A stretch of DNA of 47,527 nucleotides from Actinomycetota bacterium (lineage in GTDB: Bacteria; Actinomycetota; Geothermincolia; Fen-727; JAQUKT01), in NCBI GenBank assembly GCA_028718945.1, contig JAQUKT010000005.1, forward strand, positions 1 to 47,527, written 5' to 3'. The translations under genes were made by a program, and so were the position numbers. Below, in pieces: positions 8,015-16,047 of this stretch. The first letter of the stretch is position 1; each line of letters opens with the position of its first letter. The notes beneath the pieces were generated by a model. That model searched no databases and was not told the DNA's origin. It saw nothing but the letters and a program-made list of their open reading frames with translations.

Positions 8015-8946
8015 AAGACACTACGATAGAATCTCCCCGCATGTCTTTAGAAGTAGAGCGCGTGGCAGCCGAACACGAGACAAAGTCCAAGAAGCAGAAC
8101 AACATAGCGACAATTGTTGTGTGGTCACTGGCTATGCTCGAGCTTTCCACAGTCGGAGTGGTAATCGTTGTGATACTATGGCGAGGGCTTGGAACCGCCT
8201 TGAGTCCCGCTTTCATCTTCGGCGAGCCGCAGGCGATGAAAGCGGGCGGGGGCATCTGGCCTATGATCGTATCGTCTTTCTACCTGGCTGCTCTCACCAT
8301 CATAGTCGTCTTGCCCGTAGGTGTAGGGGCCGCAATATACATGTCAGAGTTCGCCAAAGAAGGTCTGATAACAAGGGCAGTCCGATTCGCTGCGGACTCC
8401 CTTTCAACGGTTCCCTCCATTGTCTATGGCATCTTCGGCATGATGTTGTTCGTGGTGTACTTCGGTTTCGGTTACTCTCTAATCGCCGGCGCTCTCACCT
8501 TAACGTTTCTGAACCTTCCCACAGTCATGCGCACATCAGAAGAGGCTCTGCGGGCAGTACCGGATTCATATAGGGAAGCATCAATGGGCCTTGGGGCAAG
8601 TCGCTGGCAAACGGTGAAGGCAGTAATCCTTCCCTGTGCGGTTCCCGGCATCACCACCGGAGCGATTCTCACCATCGGCAGGATAGTTGGGGAGAGCGCG
8701 GCTATCATTTATACCGTTGGGATTTATGTCAAGAAGATACCTACATCTCCACTCTCTCCAGCCGCACCCATGTCGGCACACATCTGGCACATGTATACCG
8801 AAGGCGCCCTGGTACCCGACTGGTTACGGGTAGCGAGCGGGGAGGCAGCATTTCTACTTCTGGTGGTGATGGCATTGAACATACTCGCAAGGATCGTATC
8901 TTGGCTCTACAAACGAAAGACGAGGACCTCTGAGAGGTTCGCGTGA
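8011..8946 (+). CDS. pstA: Phosphate ABC transporter permease PstA
   Basis: The product is 311 aa. It has a hydrophilic N-terminal extension of about 30 residues, then about six membrane segments. The EAA loop is at about 184-212 (SYREASMGLGASRWQTVK). It pairs with PstC to form the phosphate channel. Its start overlaps the pstC stop by 4 bp. The expected next genes, pstB (ATPase) and phoU, are absent: the gene after it is a response regulator. The ATPase must be encoded elsewhere for this transporter to work. Confidence 0.93.
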   Translation: MKDTTIESPRMSLEVERVAAEHETKSKKQNNIATIVVWSLAMLELSTVGVVIVVILWRGLGTALSPAFIFGEPQAMKAGGGIWPMIVSSFYLAALTIIVVLPVGVGAAIYMSEFAKEGLITRAVRFAADSLSTVPSIVYGIFGMMLFVVYFGFGYSLIAGALTLTFLNLPTVMRTSEEALRAVPDSYREASMGLGASRWQTVKAVILPCAVPGITTGAILTIGRIVGESAAIIYTVGIYVKKIPTSPLSPAAPMSAHIWHMYTEGALVPDWLRVASGEAAFLLLVVMALNILARIVSWLYKRKTRTSERFA

Positions 8947-9067
8947 ATGGAGTTCACCGGAGTTCTTCTGTCCCGCCATGTAAGAACAGGCAGCAGGCAC
9001 AAAGGGGGTAAAGAGAGCTGCCTGATGATATGCTGTGTATGAGATGGATAAAGCCAAGAACAAAGCG

Positions 9068-9754
9068 ATGGAAAAAATTCTGATAATCGAAGACGAAAAA
9101 ACGATGGCGGAGTCAATCAGCTTTATGCTGGAAAAGGAAGGCTACGATGTCGCTAATGCCTCAGATGGAGAGATGGGTTGGCGTCTATACAGAACCGGCG
9201 ATTATAGCCTTTTGATACTCGACCTAATGCTCCCGAGCCTGGATGGATTTGAGATTCTCAAGAGAGTCCGTGAGGATGGTCCCATGCCCGTCATAATCCT
9301 TACTGCTAAGGACTCTGAGGTTGACAAGGTGGTCGGGCTCGAAATGGGGGCGGACGATTACGTCACCAAACCGTTCAACATGAGGGAACTACTGGCCAGG
9401 GTGAAGACGATCCTGCGTCGCACTTCCGCAATAGTGGAACAGAAAGAGCCTTCGGTCCTCGAGGGCGGCCATGTAAGCGTTAACTTGGACCGCCACCAAG
9501 TCAAAGTGCGTGGAGAGGTCGTAGAGATTCCCCTCATTGAGTATAAGCTATTAGTACTTTTCTTGAAGAACCAGGGAAAGGTCCTATCCCGGGAATACCT
9601 TTTACGCGCCGGCTGGTCTGGAGAGTTCTACGGACAGACCAAGAGCCTTGACGTCTATATCAGCAGGCTGCGAAAGAAAATAGAGGATGACCCTTCCAAT
9701 CCCAAACTGATCGTGACGGTCAGGGGCATCGGCTACCGCTTTGAGCCGCAATAG
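9068..9754 (+). CDS. OmpR/PhoB-family response regulator (PhoP/RegX3-like)
   Basis: The product is 228 aa from ATG 9068, where the receiver domain begins (MEKILIIEDE); in-frame ATGs at 9035 and 9044 would add 8-11 residues, and none has a clear ribosome-binding site. Numbered from 9035, the phosphoacceptor is Asp63 in ILDLMLPSLDG, with the switch LTAKD and Lys112 in VTKPF. The C-terminal winged helix includes LDVYISRLRKKIEDD and the closing VRGIGYRF. Its place 121 bp after pstA suggests it controls the phosphate regulon, including the PHO box at 6136. No histidine kinase gene is adjacent, which is unusual for this class. Confidence 0.9.
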   Translation: MEKILIIEDEKTMAESISFMLEKEGYDVANASDGEMGWRLYRTGDYSLLILDLMLPSLDGFEILKRVREDGPMPVIILTAKDSEVDKVVGLEMGADDYVTKPFNMRELLARVKTILRRTSAIVEQKEPSVLEGGHVSVNLDRHQVKVRGEVVEIPLIEYKLLVLFLKNQGKVLSREYLLRAGWSGEFYGQTKSLDVYISRLRKKIEDDPSNPKLIVTVRGIGYRFEPQ

Positions 9755-9858
9755 CGGTCTTCCACCATCAATCCTCCTCTCGGGACCATGCAACGCAAAC
9801 ATCACAAATTCGGAGAACAGGATTGTAATTCTATTATTCCATTCGCAAGAGTTGACAC

Positions 9859-9882
9859 TTTCCTGATAAAATAATCAGGAAA
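9859..9882. promoter_or_regulatory. Perfect 9-bp inverted repeat overlapping a TTGACA box
   Basis: TTTCCTGAT and ATCAGGAAA flank a 6-base AT loop. A TTGACA lies just before it (9852-9857). The repeat sits between the response regulator and the next plus-strand gene, 31 bp before that start codon. It may be an operator, or a weak terminator for the operon to its left; sequence alone does not decide. Confidence 0.4.
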
Positions 9883-9912
9883 TTTCTAATTAGAGAATAT
9901 TCGGCGGTAGAA

Positions 9913-11019
9913 ATGGCAAGAAAATACGGGATGGCGAGATGCCGGGGTTGTGGCTTTCCGAAAATCGTAAACTTCTTTATGAAATGGAATGACAACGGAA
10001 CGGTCACCCAGCTCATGAGGAGGGACTACAGGGTTGTTATTCTTCATCAAGGGTTCATCGACAACCTTTTCTCACACATTGACACGAAACTCGGGCTACC
10101 GATAGAGCACATTGCCTTTGAGGCGCAGCGAAACGCAAGCAAAGCTGTTTTTCAGGCATTCTACGACAGAATTCCGGGAACAGCATATATGGTTAAGCCC
10201 AATTTTGCGAAAAGACTCGCGGTTGAAGGTTTCAACAGGGTGGCAGTAATAACCGGTCAGTGCCACTCTAAGACCATCGAGTATGTTCCCGGGAAATATG
10301 GGATCGCCAAGATAAGGAATCCATTCCATCTCGACCTCATGGCGGCAAATGTTGTTGGAGCGTTCGAGACCCTCGAGAGTATTCCATTCGAGTACAGCTG
10401 GAACGAAGAGCCTGACGAGTCCTACATAATCAGGGTTGATGCTGCCGGTGAGAAACTCGAGATGGCCTCACGAATGGAACTCGAGTTCAAAAAGCCACTT
10501 CCGGGAAACAATCCGCCGTCAAGGTGCGAAAGGTGCGGGGCGCCCACTGGTCTTTCCCATCTCAAGTGGCTGGAAGATGATGGCATCATACTGGACACAA
10601 GGACGGGCTCACGGGTGATATTCCTCGACGGATACATGGTGAAGACCGTTTTTCGAGAACTAACTCGTGAACTCGGAGATGTCATGAATGACATCGTCAT
10701 CGAGGCGCAGAAAGACTGGACCGCCGAGCACGTGCGGAAACTCGGGCTCGCAGGCAATAACAGCCTCTCCCCCGAAGAATTCGAAAAGAAATACATGGAA
10801 TATCTCGGGCTTTTCCCTCTTTACGGATGGGGAAATCCTATTCACACTTCAATTGGTCCCGCTGAGACCTCAATGACAATCGAGAACTGCTACGAAAACT
10901 ACACCATAGCAGGGATTTTGAGGGGTCTTTATGAGTCTCTCCTGAGAAGCAAGTGCACGGTGGAATTCACAGAAGATCGAGCGGACGTGGTCTCTTACTC
11001 TCTCAAACCGCTCGAGTAG
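9913..11019 (+). CDS. Internally duplicated CxxCG protein of unknown family
   Basis: The product is 368 aa and I do not recognise the family. It is clearly two copies of one unit. Unit 1 has Cys10-x-x-Cys13-Gly-x-Pro, a buried aromatic and charged strand region, then LG (60-61) and EAQR (70-73). Unit 2 has Cys205-x-x-Cys208-Gly-x-Pro, then LG (254-255) and EAQK (264-267); the Cys-to-EAQ spacing is 59-60 in both. Each CxxC may form half of a metal site, perhaps shared between units. There is no signal peptide or membrane segment, so it is probably cytoplasmic. It follows the phosphate regulator after a palindrome, and may be its own transcription unit. Confidence 0.75.
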   Translation: MARKYGMARCRGCGFPKIVNFFMKWNDNGTVTQLMRRDYRVVILHQGFIDNLFSHIDTKLGLPIEHIAFEAQRNASKAVFQAFYDRIPGTAYMVKPNFAKRLAVEGFNRVAVITGQCHSKTIEYVPGKYGIAKIRNPFHLDLMAANVVGAFETLESIPFEYSWNEEPDESYIIRVDAAGEKLEMASRMELEFKKPLPGNNPPSRCERCGAPTGLSHLKWLEDDGIILDTRTGSRVIFLDGYMVKTVFRELTRELGDVMNDIVIEAQKDWTAEHVRKLGLAGNNSLSPEEFEKKYMEYLGLFPLYGWGNPIHTSIGPAETSMTIENCYENYTIAGILRGLYESLLRSKCTVEFTEDRADVVSYSLKPLE

Positions 11020-11082
11020 AGAAGAATTTCAAACATCCGAAAAACTTTCTGAGATTGTTGTCGAGAGAGCCACTTTTTAACT

Positions 11083-11138
11083 ATAATAATTCAGGTGAGC
11101 CGGGGATTTGCACCTGTCAGCCGGCTCAATATTTTCTT
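11083..11138 (+). promoter_or_regulatory. TATAAT box and structured leader of the L,D-transpeptidase gene
   Basis: TATAAT at 11083-11088 is a likely -10 box; the -35 is weak. Just after it, two inverted repeats interlock: CAGGTG (11092-11097) with CACCTG (11111-11116), and TGAGCCGG (11096-11103) with CCGGCTCA (11121-11128). The second is followed by AATATTTTCTTT. The arrangement allows an H-type pseudoknot or a choice between one hairpin and a terminator-like hairpin. This suggests leader control of the gene that starts at 11155. Confidence 0.45.
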
Positions 11139-11154
11139 TGAGAAGTGATGATTT

Positions 11155-13254
11155 ATGTTTTCGTTCAAAGGTAAACGCTTTTTCGTGATAACACTCACGG
11201 TGTCGCTCGCGGCATTTGCTGCGCCTGGCTTTGCTTCTGCGGCAAATTCGGGGGCGCCATACGGTCTTCAAATCGGGCTTCCCGACTCCAGCGCTGGAGG
11301 GTGCTTGAGGCTTGCCTGGCAAGTGGCAGACTCCGGGAAAGTCAGTCGCTTCACGGTTTATCGCTCGACAACTGCAAAAAGCGAGTTCAAGTCTGTTTTC
11401 TCGAGCCAATCGGAAATGACCGGTCAAGGCAAAATGGATTTTGTGGACAGCGGGCTTGAAGACGGGAAGACTTACTTCTACAGGGTTGCCACTTTCGACA
11501 GCACGGGGAAGGCATTAGGAACTACTGAAACAAAAGCATTCAAGCTGCCCGTGAAACGAAGTGCGGAAGTTGGGAGTGGTCCTTTCAAAAGCATCGTCAT
11601 ATCGATTGCGGACCAGAGAATATATTTCCTCGAGGACAATGTCTTGGTCAAGTCACATCTTTGCTCAACAGGAGTGGATTCCCATCCTACCCCTACCGGC
11701 GTTTTCAAAATCCTTTATCACGAGTACCTGGCAATCTCCGAAAAATACGGCGGAGTCTATTGTTACTGGTGGATGGGTTTTGCCCCGGACACCGGGATGC
11801 ATGCTCTACCATACGACCCAAAAACAAAAACCTGGACGGGGGCCAGCAGCCTCGGTCACAAAGCATCTCACGGGTGCGTAAGGCAAGCTGTTGCCGATGC
11901 CGAATGGGCATACAAGTGGGCACCGGATGGAACAAGGCTTGATGTGATTCCGCAGCACTACGAGGGTCCTCCGCCCACTCCACCGCCAATAACCGGAGGG
12001 CATGCGAGCAGGGGAATAAGCGAAGCCGCAAACACCTGGTACCTTGCGGAAGGTTGTACGTCGGGAAACTTCAACGAATATGTGCTGCTCATGAACCCAA
12101 ACCCAGAAACGGCAAACGCAAATATAAAGTTCATGAGACAGGACGGCGCAACGATTACGAGGGGAGCGGCGCTTCCGCCTCTTTCTCGCTACACCATCCA
12201 TGTTGATAGCATTCCTGAACTTGCCGACGCCGATGTATCAACATTTGTTGAATCAGACAAATCAATCATTGCTGAGCGCGCAATGTATTTCGATCTTGGT
12301 GGAAGAGATGGAGGGAGCGACTCCGTGGGGGTATCGAGCCCTTCTGAAACCTGGTACCTCGCAGAGGGTTATACCGGGGATTCCTTCGACGAATTCATCC
12401 TTTTTGAGAACCCTCAGGATGTCAAGACAAGCGCTCATGTCCTTTTCATGTTGCCCGGCGGGAAAAACCTCGAGCAAACAGTAAGCATCAATCCACATTC
12501 GAGGTTCACTCTTCATGTTGATGATATCCCAGGGCTTGCAAGCACCGATGTCTCGGCAAAAGTAACAAGCACTGAGCCAATCGTCGTCGAGCGCGCGATG
12601 TACTTCAACCACAATGGCAGGGAGGACGGAAACTCCTCCGTTGGCGTTACCGAGAAATCAAAAACCTGGTATCTTGCCGAAGGTTATACCGGCGGGCTTT
12701 TCGACGAGTATGTTCTAATTGAGAATCCTGAGGACAAAGCGGGCAGTGCAGAGGTAAATTTCGTTTGCGCAGATGGTCGGAGCATATTGAGAAATTATGA
12801 TCTCCAACCTCGTTCAAGGTTCACAATACATCTCGATGATATCCCCGAGATTTCAGATGCTGATGTTTCGACAATAATCAAAAGCGATGTGGATATAGTG
12901 GCGGAGCGCTCCATGTACTTCGAGTCAAACGGCAGAAAGGGAGGGAGCGACTCTCCCGGGGTTACGACTCCAGCGCAATACTGGTACATGGCGGAGGGCT
13001 ACACCGGCGGCGATTTCGATTCATTCATACTTATATTGAACCCCGGGGAAAATGATACGAGTGTGGATGTTGGCTTCCTTCTTCCGGGTGGACACATGAA
13101 CCAGATGTCCGTTGTGATTCCCGCAATGACGCGCTTTACGATACATGTAGATGACACACCCGGAATGAATGATACGGAGTTTTCAACCGTTGTACATTCA
13201 ACAGGTCCGGTAATCTGCGAAAGAGCGATGTATTTCTCAATTCCCCGAAATTGA
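11155..13254 (+). CDS. Secreted L,D-transpeptidase (YkuD) with four WYLAEG repeats
   Basis: The product is 699 aa. It has a signal peptide (about 1-30, ending FASAA), a fibronectin type III-like domain (about 35-130), and a YkuD L,D-transpeptidase domain (about 143-266) with MHALPY (His216) and SHGCVR (His239, catalytic Cys241). A proline-rich linker (271-279) leads to four repeats of about 105 residues starting at about 294, 399, 504 and 609. Each has WYLAEG or WYMAEG, a VDxIPxLxxxDVS-like centre and an ERAMYF end. L,D-transpeptidases cross-link peptidoglycan or attach proteins to it; the repeats probably project as an adhesive or surface-binding stalk. The rsmI start is 11 bp downstream. 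Confidence 0.92.
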   Translation: MFSFKGKRFFVITLTVSLAAFAAPGFASAANSGAPYGLQIGLPDSSAGGCLRLAWQVADSGKVSRFTVYRSTTAKSEFKSVFSSQSEMTGQGKMDFVDSGLEDGKTYFYRVATFDSTGKALGTTETKAFKLPVKRSAEVGSGPFKSIVISIADQRIYFLEDNVLVKSHLCSTGVDSHPTPTGVFKILYHEYLAISEKYGGVYCYWWMGFAPDTGMHALPYDPKTKTWTGASSLGHKASHGCVRQAVADAEWAYKWAPDGTRLDVIPQHYEGPPPTPPPITGGHASRGISEAANTWYLAEGCTSGNFNEYVLLMNPNPETANANIKFMRQDGATITRGAALPPLSRYTIHVDSIPELADADVSTFVESDKSIIAERAMYFDLGGRDGGSDSVGVSSPSETWYLAEGYTGDSFDEFILFENPQDVKTSAHVLFMLPGGKNLEQTVSINPHSRFTLHVDDIPGLASTDVSAKVTSTEPIVVERAMYFNHNGREDGNSSVGVTEKSKTWYLAEGYTGGLFDEYVLIENPEDKAGSAEVNFVCADGRSILRNYDLQPRSRFTIHLDDIPEISDADVSTIIKSDVDIVAERSMYFESNGRKGGSDSPGVTTPAQYWYMAEGYTGGDFDSFILILNPGENDTSVDVGFLLPGGHMNQMSVVIPAMTRFTIHVDDTPGMNDTEFSTVVHSTGPVICERAMYFSIPRN

Positions 13255-13265
13255 AGGGGATCTAA

Positions 13266-14138
13266 ATGCCCGAAAAACAGAAAAAGCCCGGTAAGCTCTA
13301 CCTTTGCCCCACTCCCATTGGAAACCTCAATGACATAACCTTGAGAACACTCGATATTTTGCGCAAAGTTGACTTGGTCGCCGCGGAAGACACGCGGAGA
13401 ACAAGAAAGCTCTTCTCGCGCTACTCGATTTCCACCCCGCTTATGAGCTACCGCGAAGAAAACCGCATGAAAGCGGGGCAACAGATAATCAAGCGTCTCA
13501 AGGAAGGGGAAAACGTAGCGCTGGTCAGCGACGCCGGGATGCCCGGAATCTCAGACCCCGGAGAGCACCTTGTAGGTCTCTGCCTCGATGAAAGCCTCGA
13601 TGTCGAAGCTCTCCCCGGTCCTAATGCGGCTCTAACGGCTCTTGTTGCCTCTGGACTTCCAACAGGAAAGTTCGTATTCGAGGGTTTTCTACCGAGAAAA
13701 AGAGGGGAAAGAATTAGAAGGCTCGAGGGACTTACGAATGAAAAGAGGACTCTTCTGTTCTACGAGAGCCCCGCGAGGATATCTGATACTCTGCGCGACA
13801 TGAACGAAACACTCGGAAACAGAAGAATCGCACTGGCAAGGGAGCTTACTAAGAAATTCGAGCAGATTCTCCGTGGCAGCGTTTCCGAGGTGCTCTCCGC
13901 TGTCGAGAAACAAGCACCAAGGGGCGAGCTGGTACTCGTTGTTGAGGGAGCAAAAGAGAGAGAAAAATCAAAAGACATAGAAGGCTCGACGCTCGAGGAA
14001 GCGCTTCGTAGAGTGAACTCCTTGAGGGCAAAAGGGTTTCCCCTCAAAGAGGCGGTTGAAGTAGTTGCCGGGGAAACCGGGCTATCCAAGAGAATGCTTT
14101 ACAATGCCGGGGTCAGGCGGGGTCAGGTCTTGCAATGA
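13266..14138 (+). CDS. rsmI: 16S rRNA 2'-O-ribose methyltransferase RsmI
   Basis: The product is 290 aa of the SAM-dependent tetrapyrrole-methylase fold. Visible motifs are LCPTPIGNL near the N-terminus, AAEDTRRTRKL, VSDAGMPGISDPG and LPGPNAALTAL. RsmI modifies C1402 of 16S rRNA. The start has GGGG 6 bases upstream. The last nine residues and the stop codon (from 14110) come from a REP-like element, so the native C-terminus appears to have been replaced by a short foreign tail. The core of the enzyme is intact and probably active. Confidence 0.93.
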   Translation: MPEKQKKPGKLYLCPTPIGNLNDITLRTLDILRKVDLVAAEDTRRTRKLFSRYSISTPLMSYREENRMKAGQQIIKRLKEGENVALVSDAGMPGISDPGEHLVGLCLDESLDVEALPGPNAALTALVASGLPTGKFVFEGFLPRKRGERIRRLEGLTNEKRTLLFYESPARISDTLRDMNETLGNRRIALARELTKKFEQILRGSVSEVLSAVEKQAPRGELVLVVEGAKEREKSKDIEGSTLEEALRRVNSLRAKGFPLKEAVEVVAGETGLSKRMLYNAGVRRGQVLQ

Positions 14139-14147
14139 CACATTTTC
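14109..14147 (+). repeat. REP-like element at the 3' end of rsmI
   Basis: GGGGTCAGG occurs twice in a row (14109 and 14119). The second copy extends to a 29-base sequence that matches, at 27 of 29 positions, the reverse complement of 42868-42896. From memory, similar GGGGTCAGGTCTTGCAA sequences accompany REP-associated tyrosine transposases in other bacteria. It encodes the final residues and stop of rsmI. Confidence 0.6.
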
Positions 14148-14209
14148 TTTATCCAAGTGAACAAAACACAATCGGTCAAGGCGCCATGCGTGAACTAACT
14201 TGAACTTCA

Positions 14210-14443
14210 CTAAACGTCAAGGCCTCTTATCTCCGCGATGCAAACTCTACAGATGGCTTTCCCCCTGAAGCTGACTGTGCTGTTTGAGTTTCCACATAAT
14301 GCGCATCCCTCCCGGTAAGGTGAGAATGTTAGTTTTTCCCCATCCACCTGCACATCGAGAGGATCCCCGGGGTTCAGGTTTAGCGTTTCCCTCAAACCCT
14401 TCGGGACAACAACCCTTCCAAGTTTATCAATTTTCTTTATCAT
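14210..14443 (-). CDS. AbrB/SpoVT-type regulator with C-terminal zinc ribbon
   Basis: The product is 77 aa from ATG 14443, chosen because GGAGGAAGC stands directly upstream (a longer frame to 14461 ignores it). The N-terminal half is a swapped-hairpin AbrB DNA-binding fold: KIDKLGRVVVPKGLRETL, then NPGDPLDV. The C-terminal half has CALCG and CRVC, two CxxC pairs that should bind one zinc, a known arrangement in AbrB-like transition regulators. It is a transcription factor with unknown targets. It lies 64 bp downstream of tldD on the same strand. Confidence 0.88.
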   Translation of the reverse strand: MIKKIDKLGRVVVPKGLRETLNLNPGDPLDVQVDGEKLTFSPYREGCALCGNSNSTVSFRGKAICRVCIAEIRGLDV

Positions 14444-14507
14444 GCTTCCTCCAAAAGCCACTGCCCTCTTTCACAAACACCTCTTTTAAGAGATTTCTCT
14501 TTGAATT

Positions 14508-15908
14508 TCAAGCTTCCGTTCCTCCAACAGTTAGACCTTCGATTCTGAACGTCGGGCAACCGGTGGTCACCGGGACTCCCTGCCCTTCCTTCCCACATGT
14601 ACCTTCCTCAAACTCGAGGTCATTGCCAACCGCATCTATCATTTGAAGGGTCCGAGGTCCGTTCCCAATGAGGGTCGCGCCTCTAACCGGACTGGTGATT
14701 CTGCCTTTCTCAATCAGGTACCCTTCGGAAACAGCAAAAACATAGTCACCGGTTAACGGGTCAACCTGCCCACCACCAAGTTTCTTTGCGTATAGCCCCC
14801 TCGATGTGCCACTGATAATATCGCCTGAATTTTCCCTCCCGGGCGCAAGGAACGTGTTGCTCATCCTTGGAATCGGCAAATACCTGAAAGACTCCCGCCT
14901 GCCATTTCCGGTGCTCTCGGCTGAATCCCTCATCGCCTCATGATTTGCATAAAGGAAACCTTCAAGAATCCCTCCATCGATAAGGATGTTCTCTCTCGCA
15001 GGGGTCCCCTCGTCATCGTACTCGTATGAGCCCCACAAATCAGGTAGCGAAGGGTTGTCGCATATACTCACAAGTTCGCCTGCCACCTTCTCGCCAATTT
15101 TCCCAGCATAAACTGACGCGCCCTTTTGAACGTGGTCAGCCTCGAGCCCGTGACCGCACGCCTCGTGAATCAAGACACCACCTGTTCCCGCACTCAAAAC
15201 AACGGGCATCTTCCCGGTTGGCGAGGGCTTCGCGTCAAGCATTGTGAGCGCTCTTCTTGCGGCAACAAGCGCAACCTCAACCGGTCTTATGTTCTCGTAA
15301 AATGAAAGCCCCATGAGTTTCCCCGGAGCCTCGACTCCTGTTTGAGCAACTCCGCCCCTCGATGCTACAACCTGAACCACCAGGCGTGTCCTCTCACAGG
15401 AAGAGTAGATTCTGTCGCCCTTGCTGCTCATGACAAGAGTGTGTTGAGTCGCTCCTGTATGCGCGGCAGAAACCTGCATTATTTCTTTTGAAAGCGAACG
15501 AGTGGCTTCGTCGCATGATTTCAGCATATCGGCTATTTGCCCGAGTTCCCCGTGTCCCTGCGGTAACTTCGTTGCATTCAGGAGCGTCTGTTTGCCCCCC
15601 GGAAGTATTACTCCCCCTTCCGCTTCGGCGTGCTGCAGCGCGGCTGCCGCTTGCCTTGCTACCTCTTCAACGTGCTCCTTCTTCAGCACATCGGTATGCG
15701 CGTATGAAGCGAACATCCCCCTTATTGCCCTAACACCGAGTCCGCTCTCCTGCCCCAGTGATAAATCCGAGACTCTTCCATCCTCGAGCCTCACCTGCGT
15801 TATCAGCATCTCCTGAATGAAAACATCGGCATATTCTGCGCCCCGCCTCCTCGTTTCACTCAAGGCAATCGCCGCAAGTTCTTCCAGTTTTGAATTTGTC
15901 TCTCCCAT
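14508..15908 (-). CDS. tldD: TldD-type metalloprotease
   Basis: The product is 466 aa from ATG 15908; an upstream start at 15941 adds 11 unlikely residues. The diagnostic HEACGHGLEADH (HExxxH-type zinc motif of TldD) is present, as are the N-terminal ADVFIQ and the C-terminal GTSRGLYAKKLGGGQVDPLTGDYVFAVSEGY. TldD acts in the cytoplasm, usually with PmbA/TldE, degrading unfolded peptides or maturing modified peptides. No TldE partner is adjacent; the neighbour at 16048 is a DUF364-like protein. The partner may be elsewhere, or this may act alone. Confidence 0.9.
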   Translation of the reverse strand: MGETNSKLEELAAIALSETRRRGAEYADVFIQEMLITQVRLEDGRVSDLSLGQESGLGVRAIRGMFASYAHTDVLKKEHVEEVARQAAAALQHAEAEGGVILPGGKQTLLNATKLPQGHGELGQIADMLKSCDEATRSLSKEIMQVSAAHTGATQHTLVMSSKGDRIYSSCERTRLVVQVVASRGGVAQTGVEAPGKLMGLSFYENIRPVEVALVAARRALTMLDAKPSPTGKMPVVLSAGTGGVLIHEACGHGLEADHVQKGASVYAGKIGEKVAGELVSICDNPSLPDLWGSYEYDDEGTPARENILIDGGILEGFLYANHEAMRDSAESTGNGRRESFRYLPIPRMSNTFLAPGRENSGDIISGTSRGLYAKKLGGGQVDPLTGDYVFAVSEGYLIEKGRITSPVRGATLIGNGPRTLQMIDAVGNDLEFEEGTCGKEGQGVPVTTGCPTFRIEGLTVGGTEA

Positions 15909-16047
15909 CTTGTTTCCAAAAATAATCACGCGTAAGCCCACCGCAAGAGGACTCGGATACGCTTCGTCGGAATTAAGGCATTATATCGCAAATAGAAATC
16001 AACTGGCATCGGGCGCTTACTCATCGGCACCTTCTTAAAAAGATGGC

